Shown here piece by piece: positions 29,977-39,452 of a DNA stretch of 64,000 nucleotides. Source of the stretch: a bacterium (GTDB lineage: Bacteria > Cyanobacteriota > Vampirovibrionia > Obscuribacterales > Obscuribacteraceae). Position numbers and translations under genes: made by a program. The notes below the pieces were generated by a model. The model had not been told where the DNA came from. It worked only from the letters and a program-made list of their open reading frames with translations, and did not search any database. Every line of letters starts with the position of its first letter. Within the stretch, counting starts at the first letter, position 1. The stretch lies in NCBI GenBank assembly GCA_016124935.1, contig WGMS01000018.1, forward strand, positions 1-64,000, read 5' to 3'.

Positions 29977-32073
29977 ATGTCGAAAAAGATTCTGGTTCTA
30001 GATCCCGATCAAGATTTCAGGAAGCTGATCTCTCCGGTTTTCGAAAGCCGTGGTCATAATGTTTTCCAAGAAGAAGATTGCGATTCGTCCTTGCAGCTCT
30101 TGAGAAACGAATCAATAGACCTGGTTCTGGTGGGTTCACCGCTTATTGGAACAAGTGCCGAAAGCTGGATAGAAAAAGCAAGAACAATCAAAGAATCTGT
30201 CCCGATGGTATTTATCGCCGGCGACAAGACCGAGCTGAAAGAGATGAAATCCCGGCTGGATAGATACAAGCTCGATCTCGTATCGAACAAACCCCTGATC
30301 CCATTCATATTCGGTGCCCGGGTCGAATGTGTGCTGGAAGGCGACGTAAATTCGGAAGCCCAGCAACAGAAGCTCAAGAATTTCGAGAAGATGTTCATGG
30401 CTCTGGTCTCTAAATATGCCCGGGTTCTGCCAGAGAAGCTGGCAGAGCTTGCCAGGGCCATAGAGGCGGCCAAAGCGGAGCCTGGCAATCTTGCTCTTCT
30501 CGATGAAGTCAAAGGTCTCGCTCATAAAATGAAAGGAACCGGCGGATCGCTCGGTTTTAAAAAAGTAGGAGAACACATGGCCTTCATCGAAGACTCGACC
30601 ATGGCCATGAAAGAGATGGCCGAGGACGAAAGGGGTCATCTCTGGCACCAGATAGACCGCAGCCTGGTCGACGCCCAGATGGACGGCGAACAGGAAGCCC
30701 GAGAAGTTATCGATGTGGTCCACGCCGATGAAGAGGTCGATAACAGAGAACAATCCGCCGATTCCGGTCAGAGCGAAAACGAAAGAGAACAACCGGCCAT
30801 GGCCAGGATCATGGTCGTGGACAAAGACGAAGACTTTTTGAAAGTGGTAGAAGAACTGGGTCGCGAATCGGCGGTCGAGGTGGTGCGTGCCCAGACCGCC
30901 CCCGAAGCGCTGGACAAAGCGGCCCAATATCCCCTCGATGCAGCCCTCATAAACATAGTCACAGAAAAATCTCAAGAAGGCTTCAAGCTGGCGATGGAGA
31001 TTCGCTCGCTGCCGGGTAATCATAACCTGCCCCTGGCCTTCATCTCCGGTGCCGACGACCGCATGCAGGACGAGGCCGAAGGCACCCATGCCGGTGCTTC
31101 GCTTTATTTAAATAAACCATTCAAACCGGACTCCCTGGAAAAAGCGGTGGAACATTTAGTCGCTATCCGCCAGGGAGGCAGACCGCGAATTCTTATCACC
31201 GATGATGATGAGTTTTTTGCCAATACCATCGCCCTGGTGCTTAGAAACGAAGGCATGATCGTTAAAACCCTAAACGACCCTGCCCAGATCCTGGACACTA
31301 TGCAGGAATTCCCGCCGGATATGCTCCTGCTCGACGTGATGATGCCGAGCATAACCGGCTTCGATGTCTGTCGCAAACTCAGAAAAGTGCCTAGATGGCG
31401 AGATCTTCCCATAATCTTCCTCACCGGTCAGACCGGAGTGGAAGCAAGGGTGGAAGCCTTCAGATGTGGTGGCGATGATTATCTGCCCAAACCGGTGGTC
31501 AATGAAGAGTTGCTGACCAGGGTCAAGGTACGTATAGACCGCGCCGCCATGCTCAGGGAGCGCTCCGATAAAGATACCATCACCGGTCTGCTTCTAAGAC
31601 GGGCATTTTCCGAACAACTATCGGCGATACTGGCCGAGTCGGAGAGGATCAAGTGCAATTTTTCAATCTGTCTTCTTGATGTCGATCATTTCAAGAAAGT
31701 GAACGACACTCACGGACATCTGGCCGGCGACAGGGTTCTGGCCGGGCTCGGTCAACTGCTTTCCAAACGTTTTCGAGTCGATGATATTCGCGGCCGCTGG
31801 GGGGGAGAGGAGTTTATTCTTGCTTTCCGGCGAGAGACCAAAGAGCGCATTCATAAAGCCGTGGACAGGGTGCTGGAAGAGTTTCGGGGCATGGAGTTCG
31901 AATCGGATTCGGGAGTGAGCTTCAAATGCAGCTTCTCCGGAGGACTTGCCACCTATCCCGATGACGGAGAGACAATCTTCGACCTCATTCATAGCGCCGA
32001 CCAGAGGCTCTACATCGCCAAGGAGCGCGGTCGCAATCAGATTGTCCTGGGCGAAGAAGTACCGGCAACATAA
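29977..32073 (+). CDS. Multi-receiver diguanylate cyclase (REC-Hpt-REC-REC-GGDEF)
   Basis: 698 aa, cytoplasmic. REC1 (about 4-118) has Gly53 where the phospho-acceptor Asp should be. An Hpt-like helix bundle (about 135-235) has His183 in AHKMKGTGGSLGF. REC2 (about 276-395) has Asn326 in place of Asp. REC3 (about 404-520) is intact, with Asp453 and Lys505. The GGDEF domain (about 532-690) has an active GGEEF (609-613) and an inhibitory site RVDD five residues before it. Expected reaction: two GTP to cyclic di-GMP, controlled by phosphorylation of REC3, with product feedback. Linked to the MshEN-like gene upstream (12 nt). A bidirectional terminator follows. Confidence 0.92.
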   Translation: MSKKILVLDPDQDFRKLISPVFESRGHNVFQEEDCDSSLQLLRNESIDLVLVGSPLIGTSAESWIEKARTIKESVPMVFIAGDKTELKEMKSRLDRYKLDLVSNKPLIPFIFGARVECVLEGDVNSEAQQQKLKNFEKMFMALVSKYARVLPEKLAELARAIEAAKAEPGNLALLDEVKGLAHKMKGTGGSLGFKKVGEHMAFIEDSTMAMKEMAEDERGHLWHQIDRSLVDAQMDGEQEAREVIDVVHADEEVDNREQSADSGQSENEREQPAMARIMVVDKDEDFLKVVEELGRESAVEVVRAQTAPEALDKAAQYPLDAALINIVTEKSQEGFKLAMEIRSLPGNHNLPLAFISGADDRMQDEAEGTHAGASLYLNKPFKPDSLEKAVEHLVAIRQGGRPRILITDDDEFFANTIALVLRNEGMIVKTLNDPAQILDTMQEFPPDMLLLDVMMPSITGFDVCRKLRKVPRWRDLPIIFLTGQTGVEARVEAFRCGGDDYLPKPVVNEELLTRVKVRIDRAAMLRERSDKDTITGLLLRRAFSEQLSAILAESERIKCNFSICLLDVDHFKKVNDTHGHLAGDRVLAGLGQLLSKRFRVDDIRGRWGGEEFILAFRRETKERIHKAVDRVLEEFRGMEFESDSGVSFKCSFSGGLATYPDDGETIFDLIHSADQRLYIAKERGRNQIVLGEEVPAT

Positions 32074-32080
32074 AAAATTC

Positions 32081-32102
32081 GGGCTCCTTTTTCAAGGAGC
32101 CC
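32081..32102. terminator. Bidirectional intrinsic terminator
   Basis: GGGCTCCTT (32081-32089) pairs with AAGGAGCCC (32094-32102) around a 4-nt loop. It has A-rich sequence before it and a T-rich tract after it, between the convergent GGDEF and TPR genes, so it can stop both. Confidence 0.85.
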
Positions 32103-32115
32103 TTCTCTTTTATGT

Positions 32116-32691
32116 TTACCAGTCGTCGTCGTCGTCCTCGGTTGCTTTCTCGGCGGCTTTCTTCCGCTCTTCTAACTTTTTCTTGTACTGCTCTTGTTTC
32201 TTCTTATAGATCTCGCGTTGCTTCTGGTAAGCCATGTACTTGTACGCATCTTCGTAAGGCTTCCTGTACTTCTCGCCCCCGGGGCAGCCGGCAGCCTGAC
32301 GCAACCACTTGCAGCCTTCCTCATAATTCTTCATTTGAATATAAGTAGTTCCGAGCGCTCCGGAGATATCGGCATTGGTAGGATCCATTTCGGCGGCTTT
32401 CTTGAGATGGGTGATGGACTGACCTTTGTTGCCGAAACGCGATAGAAACAGACCATACTCGTAACGAAGCTTGGAATCATCCGGTTGTAACCCTATAAGG
32501 ATGGGATATTCCCTCAAACAATCGTCCTTTCGCTGCTGGGCGAGGTAGATATTGAGGAGACTGCGATGAATAGTCGCCTTCCTCTGCTTGACAGTAGCCG
32601 GATCCACCTTAGGCACCGCCAGCGATGGCGCGGCGAATACAGACATAATGAATGTCATCGCCAGCATCATTCCGATAAGTTTCTTCAACAT
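32116..32691 (-). CDS. Exported TPR protein with coiled-coil acidic tail
   Basis: 191 aa. Signal peptide (MLKKLIGMMLAMTFIMSVFA, cleavage near SLA). About three TPR units (ISGALGTTYIQMKNYEEGCKW) lead to a charged helix with repeated KKKQEQYKKK and an Asp-rich end (DDDDDW). AGGA lies 8 nt before the ATG. It is 10 nt downstream of another exported TPR gene, and the pair is one operon. Probably an envelope scaffold; no enzymatic motif. Confidence 0.75.
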   Translation of the reverse strand: MLKKLIGMMLAMTFIMSVFAAPSLAVPKVDPATVKQRKATIHRSLLNIYLAQQRKDDCLREYPILIGLQPDDSKLRYEYGLFLSRFGNKGQSITHLKKAAEMDPTNADISGALGTTYIQMKNYEEGCKWLRQAAGCPGGEKYRKPYEDAYKYMAYQKQREIYKKKQEQYKKKLEERKKAAEKATEDDDDDW

Positions 32692-32701
32692 AGCAATTCC
32701 T

Positions 32702-33712
32702 TTACCTGGTCTGACCTTTGTGCTGTTCGAGAATTCTCAGGACTTTGTCATAGTTGTCTTCATTGTATTCGAGCCTGCCGTAAGAGCCGTGATAAGTCTC
32801 GAACTGTCCATCCACCGGAATAGCGTTGGGGATGAAGATAATCCACTTGCTGCCCTTTGCCGGCATCATCTCTTTCTCGTCGAATTTCCATCCTTCCGGC
32901 TTCGGTTTATTAGTCTTGTCATGAAACTCGTACCGAATCGGCAAAGCCTTGTTCATGTCGTGACCTTTAAGGCTCTCTTCAATCCGGTAGAGTGCCTTGG
33001 GCGGATTGTAGAAAGTGACCATGCCGTCCTTTTCATAACCTTTGTACTCGGCTATGACAATACATTCCGAGCGCAGATAAGCGGCGTTCATGTTGAGGGC
33101 CGTATCGGAAGTCTGGGGGTCAGCCATTTGCTGGGTGACTTTATCGCGAGTGGGAACCGGAGCAACAACCTTGTACTTAGGTACGACAATTTTGCCCACA
33201 TGTTTCTGCTTGATGATGATACTCTTCATCATCAATTTTTTCAGCTGTTTTTCAACGATGGAAGGCTCTTCCACCTTAGCCAGAGCCGCTTTCAATACCG
33301 GCTCCGCCTCACTGTACTTGTTCATGTGATAGAGACACTCACCGTATTCCAGCGGCATCTCGGCTTTATACTTGGGATTGTGTTGAAAGAGTTGCTCCAG
33401 GGCAAGGGCTACCTCAGGCCACTGCTGCATCTTGCGACTTGCTTCGTAGAGCCCGAAATAAAAATCATCCTCTTTTGGATCCATGCCTATAAGAGCCTTG
33501 TAGTGCATCTGCGCTTCGCCATACTGTCCCTGCTTCATCGCCGTGGCGGCAGCATGGGCTTTTCTGGAGATCAGAATTGAGCCGTACATCCCGACATCAT
33601 CTGTCTCGAGGGCACAGAGCCCGGGAACGGCTATGGTGCCAATCAGACTGAAAGCTATCGGCAAAGCCAAAAACTTCAATCTCCGCAAGAAATTCGCATC
33701 GGGGGTAGTCAT
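32702..33712 (-). CDS. Exported TPR protein
   Basis: 336 aa from the ATG at 33712 (AAGGAG 10 nt upstream; a TTG at 33718 is also possible). A signal peptide covers about 1-33 (LALPIAFSLIGTIAVPGLCA). TPR-like helices (about 45-170; HYKALIGMDPKEDDFYFGLYEA) precede a C-terminal globular region of mixed strands (about 190-336) with no recognised family. First gene of a two-gene operon with 32116-32691. Confidence 0.7.
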   Translation of the reverse strand: MTTPDANFLRRLKFLALPIAFSLIGTIAVPGLCALETDDVGMYGSILISRKAHAAATAMKQGQYGEAQMHYKALIGMDPKEDDFYFGLYEASRKMQQWPEVALALEQLFQHNPKYKAEMPLEYGECLYHMNKYSEAEPVLKAALAKVEEPSIVEKQLKKLMMKSIIIKQKHVGKIVVPKYKVVAPVPTRDKVTQQMADPQTSDTALNMNAAYLRSECIVIAEYKGYEKDGMVTFYNPPKALYRIEESLKGHDMNKALPIRYEFHDKTNKPKPEGWKFDEKEMMPAKGSKWIIFIPNAIPVDGQFETYHGSYGRLEYNEDNYDKVLRILEQHKGQTR

Positions 33713-33930
33713 TATCAATCAGCTCCTTCCCAAGCCGGGGGACAAGGTCGCATTCAACGTCCAAATGCCTTTTTCCACGTTGGGCACCGGAACTGGCACC
33801 CGAGACGTTAAATAACTGTCAATTGTTGCAGGAATTATCTTAAATCCCAGCGGGTTACACTCTTTTTGCACCCAGGAATTTATGCCATAGAAGGCATTAT
33901 AGATCGTGTTTTCGATTTATGTGACCTTGA

Positions 33931-35757
33931 CTATGTCCCCCCGGGTCCATATCCCCCGGCGCCGAAACCACTTCCGGAACCAGATTCCTGCGACACCGGC
34001 AACTTGAAAGAGGTCGGTGCCGGCGGCGGGCTGGCGACCAGATCGGATTGCATCGTTCTCACACAGGCTCCGAGTTCCAGCACAAAAGCACGGGCATCGA
34101 AAGCCCCGCCTGGCTCGGCCTCAGGCTGAGCCCCGAAATAATCCATCGGTTCATACCAGGAAGGCGGCTCCTTTAATATAGAGCTGAAACATGTCGCCCA
34201 TCTATCCTCCAGACCCAGCACCATGGCATAAGGAAGAACACGACTGAAAAGATTCGGCTCCTCTTTTTCCATCGCCTCGATCTCGTCGAGATTGGCGTCC
34301 AGAAGGAACGCAATAAGAGAATGAATACGACCCACAGCAAGGCAACCTTTATGGGTGCGGCTGGGCATATACGGTGCCAGAGCAGCCGAGATAGCGGCGG
34401 ATAGAAGCAGCCCGACCGCCCAGCCCACCACCGAGCTCACCTCGGAGGCAAGAAAGAGAAGCATTGTTCCTACAATAAGAAGAATAAGAGCAAGCGAGTA
34501 ATAGACTTTTCTCTCTTCGTGGGGATTGGTCTGGAAATAGGCATCCTGGACAAGGCTTTCATAGATGCTCGACCGAATTACGGGAATGCGGCTCTGGAAT
34601 TGAAACTTCAGATCCCCCAGAAAGACGGAATCATCCAGCCGACCGCCCGATTCTCCCTCGGATCCGAACATACCACGCAGGAACTCCTGCTCGAAGCGCA
34701 GAAGAGAGCTGCCTTCGCCGCTGGGCTCGCATCGCAGAAATTGAATACTCGGTCCTTCGAAGCCATAGGGATCTTCCCTGGAGAGTTGCTTGATTATGAG
34801 ATAGCCCCGGTGACAGAGATCGAGCACGGTGGCGACAATATCATGCATATCGCAGCGCTCATCGATAACCGTTCCAAGCTGAGCCGGGCGAAGTTCTTCG
34901 AGCAGATCGGGAGAGGTCCAGTCGGAAAGGGCGCCGCTATCAGAAAGATGGACCGGATCCCTGCCGAACTTCCAGAAGATGGCACCAAGGGCGAAGGCTG
35001 TGAAAGCAGGAACAACAAAAGCAGGCCACCAGTCCTCCAGCCACCAGAGCAAACTCAGCTTGTTGTCGGGTTTTTCGACCGAACCTGCTGGAAATCCCAC
35101 TGTGGTCATAAAATGATCGCCCGGTCTGAGCCATTTGGATGATAAGACAACCCCGTCTTCGTTCAATCGGCTTTCACCAGCCTCTTTCTCTCCCCGCCTG
35201 CCAGAATAGCTCTCAAACCTGATGCTGCTGCTCGGCACCCCTTCCGGTGGATGGACTGTACATGTGGCCCGAGCGATGGGCACATGCCAGTCGTGTCCGG
35301 TGACATTCCAGGCAATCTCCGGTGTCCCGTCAAAGAAATTGACCCCATGCCTCACTCGATACTGGACAGTGATCAGATGGCGGCCTTTCATAGTATAGGC
35401 GGGCGATCCGATGCGAATATTCACTTTCTCGCCGGAGATAAGCTTCTGGACTTCATAAGGCGTGCCGCGTTCATCGATAACTTTATCGAGCTTCAAATCA
35501 ATTCGATAGTCATCATGACCGCGAGTGTAGAGGATAGGAATCACCCGGTGAATTCCATGGCGTTCCACATCACCGAAGTCATAGTCTATTTTCTCGGTGA
35601 CAAGAAAGGAAGAATCTTTGAAAGTCTTGATATCGACATCGAAAGAGCGAATCTCCTCCGCCTCTGCCGCCGCTGCAAAAAGAAGAGAGAGAAAAGAAAG
35701 TACGGCACATACCGGAAACAACCAGCTTGATTCTAATCGTCTTCTATTGCGGATCAT
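33931..35757 (-). CDS. DUF2207 family membrane protein
   Basis: 608 aa. Signal peptide to about residue 33 (ending AEAEE). An external DUF2207 domain follows (about 35-235; FLVTEKIDYDFGDVERHGIHRVIP), then a membrane segment (about 250-270), a cytoplasmic region and two further hydrophobic segments (about 425-465). A Gly-rich C-terminal tail is typical of this family (relatives end in Gly/Ser repeats). Function of the family is not established. Upstream, divergent from the symporter gene. Confidence 0.85.
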   Translation of the reverse strand: MIRNRRRLESSWLFPVCAVLSFLSLLFAAAAEAEEIRSFDVDIKTFKDSSFLVTEKIDYDFGDVERHGIHRVIPILYTRGHDDYRIDLKLDKVIDERGTPYEVQKLISGEKVNIRIGSPAYTMKGRHLITVQYRVRHGVNFFDGTPEIAWNVTGHDWHVPIARATCTVHPPEGVPSSSIRFESYSGRRGEKEAGESRLNEDGVVLSSKWLRPGDHFMTTVGFPAGSVEKPDNKLSLLWWLEDWWPAFVVPAFTAFALGAIFWKFGRDPVHLSDSGALSDWTSPDLLEELRPAQLGTVIDERCDMHDIVATVLDLCHRGYLIIKQLSREDPYGFEGPSIQFLRCEPSGEGSSLLRFEQEFLRGMFGSEGESGGRLDDSVFLGDLKFQFQSRIPVIRSSIYESLVQDAYFQTNPHEERKVYYSLALILLIVGTMLLFLASEVSSVVGWAVGLLLSAAISAALAPYMPSRTHKGCLAVGRIHSLIAFLLDANLDEIEAMEKEEPNLFSRVLPYAMVLGLEDRWATCFSSILKEPPSWYEPMDYFGAQPEAEPGGAFDARAFVLELGACVRTMQSDLVASPPPAPTSFKLPVSQESGSGSGFGAGGYGPGGT

Positions 35758-35823
35758 GGAATTCGAGATACTCTCCGGGACAAGAAAAAAAATTTCCAGT
35801 GTATTAGACTAGCATAGAAGGTC

Positions 35824-37758
35824 ATGAATCTAATAGATTTGATAATTCTGGTAGCTTTCCTCGCGCACGCCCTGAGCGCGGGCTTCCGGGCAAAAGACCA
35901 GGCCTCGGAAAATCTCGAGGAATATTTCCTGGCCGGTCGCTCTCTAAAAGGATGGCAAGCAGGTCTCAGCATGGCCGCCACCCAGTTTGCCGCCGACACT
36001 CCGCTTCTGGTCACCGGGCTTATCGCCACCGCCGGCATCTTCTCTTTGTGGAGGATGTGGATCTATGCTGTCGCATTTCTGTTGATGGGCTTTGTTCTGG
36101 CTCCGTCCTGGCGGCGCTCCATGGTCATCACCGACGCCGAGTTGACTGAAATCCGTTACGGCAGAAAACCGGCAGCTGTTCTGCGCGGTATCAAAGCATT
36201 GTACGCAGGCACGCTGCTCAATTGCATCGGGTTGGCCATAGTGCTGCTTGCCGCAACTCGCATAGCCGAACCCTTTTTGTTCTGGGACCAGTGGCTGCCC
36301 GCCTGGTTTTTCTTACCGATAGAGAACCTGGTCGAAGCGATGGGCACACCCCTTACCATCAGTACGGATACGGAACAGATCTGGAAGAAGTCCACCAACA
36401 ACTTCATCTCGATTCTGGTCATCGCCCTGACCAGTACCCTGTATTCAACCACAGGAGGCTTGAGATCAGTGGTGGCCACGGATGTGGTTCAATTCGCCAT
36501 CGGTCTGACAGGCTCCCTGGTCTATGCTTTTTTTATAATAGCCACCATAGGCGGTCTGCCGGAGCTGTTCTCCGCTCTATCCGGTCAGATGCAAAATGGT
36601 GGTCCCGGCGGTATCACCATCGATCAACTGCTCGCCTTCTCTCCCAGTCAGGCGAAGGATATGGGACTGATTCTTTTGACCGTAATTGGAATACAATGGC
36701 TCACCCAGATGAATTCGGACGGTAGCGGCTATCTGGCCCAGCGCACTATGGCGTGCCGGTCTGATAGAGACGCCAAGCTCGCCTCAATCGTATTCGTATT
36801 CGCTCAGCTTCTGCTCCGGGGTCTGACCTGGCTGCCTATCGCCCTGGGACTGCTGATGCTCTTTCCCCCCGACCCTGCGCTCAGTGGCGACCTGATCCGC
36901 GCCGAGCGAGAGACCACATTCGTGCGGGGCATAGTAGAGCTGCTGCCTCCCGGAGCAAGAGGGCTGATGATGGTCGGCATGCTGGCGGCCCTTGCTTCCA
37001 CCATAGACACCCACCTGAACTGGGGCAGCTCTTACTGGACAAACGATATCTACAAGCGCTTCATCGCCGGGTCTTTATTCAAGCGAGAACCGTCGGCTCG
37101 ATCGCTGGTATGGGTAGCCCGGGGCTCGAATATCGCCATCTTGTCAATAGCCATATTCGTGATGACAAGACTCTCTTCTATTCAAGATGCCTGGAAACAG
37201 AGCCTCTTGTTTGGAGCCGGTATAGGCATCGTTCTGGTTTTGCGCTGGCTCTGGTGGCGCATCAATGTCTGGGCGGAAATTGCCTGTATGGTTGTATCTA
37301 TCATGATGGTACCGGTTCTTCTCATCACCATGCCGGACTCCCAGGGCCCTGTCGAAGGCTTGAGAATTCTCATTCTAGTAGGTGTATCTCTGACGATAGC
37401 GATGCTGGTATCGTATCTGGCACCATCAGAATCGATGGACAGACTGGTGGAATTTTACAAACGGGTTCAACCGCCAGGCTTCTGGGGGCCCGTAGCGATT
37501 CGGGCCGGTCTCGATCCAGAGGAACCACGCCGCAGGCTGCTCCGGGCAGGCACCGCCACCGCCGTCGCCAGCTTCTCTTTCTTCTGTCTTCTAGCCGGCA
37601 TAGGATCCTGGATTTGCAATAGCCCCAGCCCGGTTTGGCTGCCGGATCGGACCCTGTGGATAGCCGGTCTTATCTCTCTATCCGTCGCCCTGTTACCGGT
37701 CTGGTGGAGACTGGCTTTTACTTCGGAAGAGCCTGAATCTTCTTCTCCAGAGCATTAG
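35824..37758 (+). CDS. Sodium:solute symporter family transporter
   Basis: 644 aa with about 14 membrane segments. Features of the SSS family: an early EEYFLAGRSLKGWQAG with AATQFAADTPLLVTG (Na+-site region), TGGLRSVVATDVVQF, and SSYWTNDIYKRFI late in the core. It probably imports a small organic solute with Na+. The ligand cannot be told from sequence. The 3' end overlaps the convergent TPR lipoprotein gene by 41 nt. Confidence 0.9.
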   Translation: MNLIDLIILVAFLAHALSAGFRAKDQASENLEEYFLAGRSLKGWQAGLSMAATQFAADTPLLVTGLIATAGIFSLWRMWIYAVAFLLMGFVLAPSWRRSMVITDAELTEIRYGRKPAAVLRGIKALYAGTLLNCIGLAIVLLAATRIAEPFLFWDQWLPAWFFLPIENLVEAMGTPLTISTDTEQIWKKSTNNFISILVIALTSTLYSTTGGLRSVVATDVVQFAIGLTGSLVYAFFIIATIGGLPELFSALSGQMQNGGPGGITIDQLLAFSPSQAKDMGLILLTVIGIQWLTQMNSDGSGYLAQRTMACRSDRDAKLASIVFVFAQLLLRGLTWLPIALGLLMLFPPDPALSGDLIRAERETTFVRGIVELLPPGARGLMMVGMLAALASTIDTHLNWGSSYWTNDIYKRFIAGSLFKREPSARSLVWVARGSNIAILSIAIFVMTRLSSIQDAWKQSLLFGAGIGIVLVLRWLWWRINVWAEIACMVVSIMMVPVLLITMPDSQGPVEGLRILILVGVSLTIAMLVSYLAPSESMDRLVEFYKRVQPPGFWGPVAIRAGLDPEEPRRRLLRAGTATAVASFSFFCLLAGIGSWICNSPSPVWLPDRTLWIAGLISLSVALLPVWWRLAFTSEEPESSSPEH

Positions 37759-38413
37759 CCTGAATACCGTTACCAGTTTTCCTCAGAGCGACAAGAAGAC
37801 TGTTGAGACAGTCTTTGTAATCATCGCCCTTAGTATTACCGCTCTCTTCCATCAAAGATACAGCTGTTTTATAGACCGGTACCGCCTCTTCATAACGATA
37901 CTGTTTAGAGAGAATGCGACCGAGATTGCCGAGGGTGATAGACACTGTCGGGTGTTTTCTGCCGTATGCGCGGATAAAAAGTTTCTGGGACTTGGCAAGC
38001 AAGGGCACTGCCTGGGCATACATCTCTTTCTCTTCGTATACCGAAGCCAGATTATTGAGAATCATGGCTCGCCGCGCTTCTTGATGGGGAAGATTGTCGA
38101 CCTGCCGCAAACTGACAAGAAAGAGCTGCTCGGCTCTGTCCAGCTTGCCTGCTTTCAGAGCCTCAAGACCCTCTTTATTGTTTACATCCACCGAACGCCT
38201 CAAGAGAAGCAGATTCTCCCTGGCCTGCTCTTCTGGTGTGCGGGTCGGTCTTGCCTCGCCACTTTCGTCTTTGGTCTGAGCCGATTCGGTCTTCTGGACC
38301 GGCTTATCTGCGTTGCAACCACATATGATACTGACAGCGCTAAGCGCAAGAATCAAATGGGTCAAGGCTTTGGACAAAATCAATTTCAACTTCAATAAAT
38401 ATCGTAGAGACAT
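37718..38413 (-). CDS. TPR lipoprotein
   Basis: 231 aa. The hydrophobic N-terminus ends SIICGC, a lipobox with Cys33, so it is membrane-anchored and periplasmic. A linker with charged residues leads to four or so kinesin-light-chain-type TPR units (LVSLRQVDNLPHQEARRAMILN; LLAKSQKLFIRAYGRKHP). Its last 13 codons overlap the symporter gene on the other strand. Probably a protein-binding scaffold. Confidence 0.75.
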   Translation of the reverse strand: MSLRYLLKLKLILSKALTHLILALSAVSIICGCNADKPVQKTESAQTKDESGEARPTRTPEEQARENLLLLRRSVDVNNKEGLEALKAGKLDRAEQLFLVSLRQVDNLPHQEARRAMILNNLASVYEEKEMYAQAVPLLAKSQKLFIRAYGRKHPTVSITLGNLGRILSKQYRYEEAVPVYKTAVSLMEESGNTKGDDYKDCLNSLLVALRKTGNGIQANALEKKIQALPK

Positions 38414-38557
38414 TACATATACATCTAACTTCAGCTAATATCTTAACAGGAACTACGCAGCTAAAAAATGATCCCGGATCTGTCCTAAAATGAGGGCAAT
38501 CGGTTGTCATGTAAAATATACTGAACTAGCTGTCTGCTTCAGGTCGAAGATATCAAA

Positions 38558-39436
38558 GTGAAAACAAAAAGATTCGCCCTCGACAAAATTCCTTTTTTCA
38601 TAGCCGGTCTGTTTTTTCTGGCCGCTTTCCTCAACCCGGAATTTCCCGTGCTGGCCTTTCCATATGGACCGCCACCCACCATGGTCACCCCCACAACCCC
38701 GTTCACTCCCCCGGTGGTCGTCCCCACCGATGTTCAGTCCGGCATCTTCAATTTCCAGGGCAATGTACCGAACTTCCTCAATCTATCCAGTCCGGTTGCC
38801 CTCAATGGCGTGCAACTGGTGGATGACAACAGCTTTCCCCAGACATCCGAGCTGAAAGGACCGACAACGGGTATTTCGATTCGGCAGACCGAGGGCACCA
38901 CCTACGAGAAGATAGGCGACTATGTGGTCAAGCTGGTCAAAGGAGAGATTCTCGTATCGGTTAAACGTCCATCTGAAACCGCAATAGTCGAGACTCCATT
39001 CGGCAATATTTCAATTAGCGCCAACGGCGACGCTATTATCAAGCTGGTCGACGGCACCCTGAGAGTGATGAATCTCGACGGTCAAGGCCAGAGCATCAAA
39101 GCCCAGCTTGACAAAGGTCCTTTCGCCGGACCGGCGGACCCCACCCTCACCATCGCACCGGGTTACGAGGTGGTGGCCTCGGAAAAAACTCTCAGTCGGT
39201 CGCTTTTGCGACCCCGGGACGGCATCGCCAGAAGACATTTCAAAGTCCTGGAGAATGCGCACCTGGCTATCTCAGAATTTTCGCTGGAGAGCGCTCTGAA
39301 CGCCTCGGACGTAATCGCCGACCTGCGTCAGGCTAAAGACGGGGTCAAAGAGAGACGCATTCTCGGTGACATGTCTAAGATGGCTGCGGTGCTCAATCAT
39401 ATGAACGGCACCCAGGGATTCACCGTAGAAGAATAA
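38558..39436 (+). CDS. Exported FecR-like protein A
   Basis: 292 aa from a GTG with AGGTCGAAG upstream. N-terminal signal or anchor (FFIAGLFFLAAFLNPEFPVLA) and a Pro/Thr-rich linker. A FecR-like beta domain (about 100-210) has VVKLVKGEILVSVKRPSETAIVETPFG-type strands, in which a repeated 'GxxxV...TPxGxISI' pattern occurs. A conserved helical C-terminus (RRHFKVLENAHLAISEFSLE) follows. It is paralogous to 41847-42821, and both flank a GT-C membrane protein gene (gaps 16 and 27 nt), so the three look like one operon. Role unknown; FecR domains usually bind or sense at the envelope. Confidence 0.7.
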   Translation: MKTKRFALDKIPFFIAGLFFLAAFLNPEFPVLAFPYGPPPTMVTPTTPFTPPVVVPTDVQSGIFNFQGNVPNFLNLSSPVALNGVQLVDDNSFPQTSELKGPTTGISIRQTEGTTYEKIGDYVVKLVKGEILVSVKRPSETAIVETPFGNISISANGDAIIKLVDGTLRVMNLDGQGQSIKAQLDKGPFAGPADPTLTIAPGYEVVASEKTLSRSLLRPRDGIARRHFKVLENAHLAISEFSLESALNASDVIADLRQAKDGVKERRILGDMSKMAAVLNHMNGTQGFTVEE

Positions 39437-39452
39437 AGAGAGAAACATAGCC

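Noticed and set aside
32588-33580. 330-codon plus-strand frame
   Set aside because: Antisense to two exported TPR genes that have signal peptides and ribosome sites.
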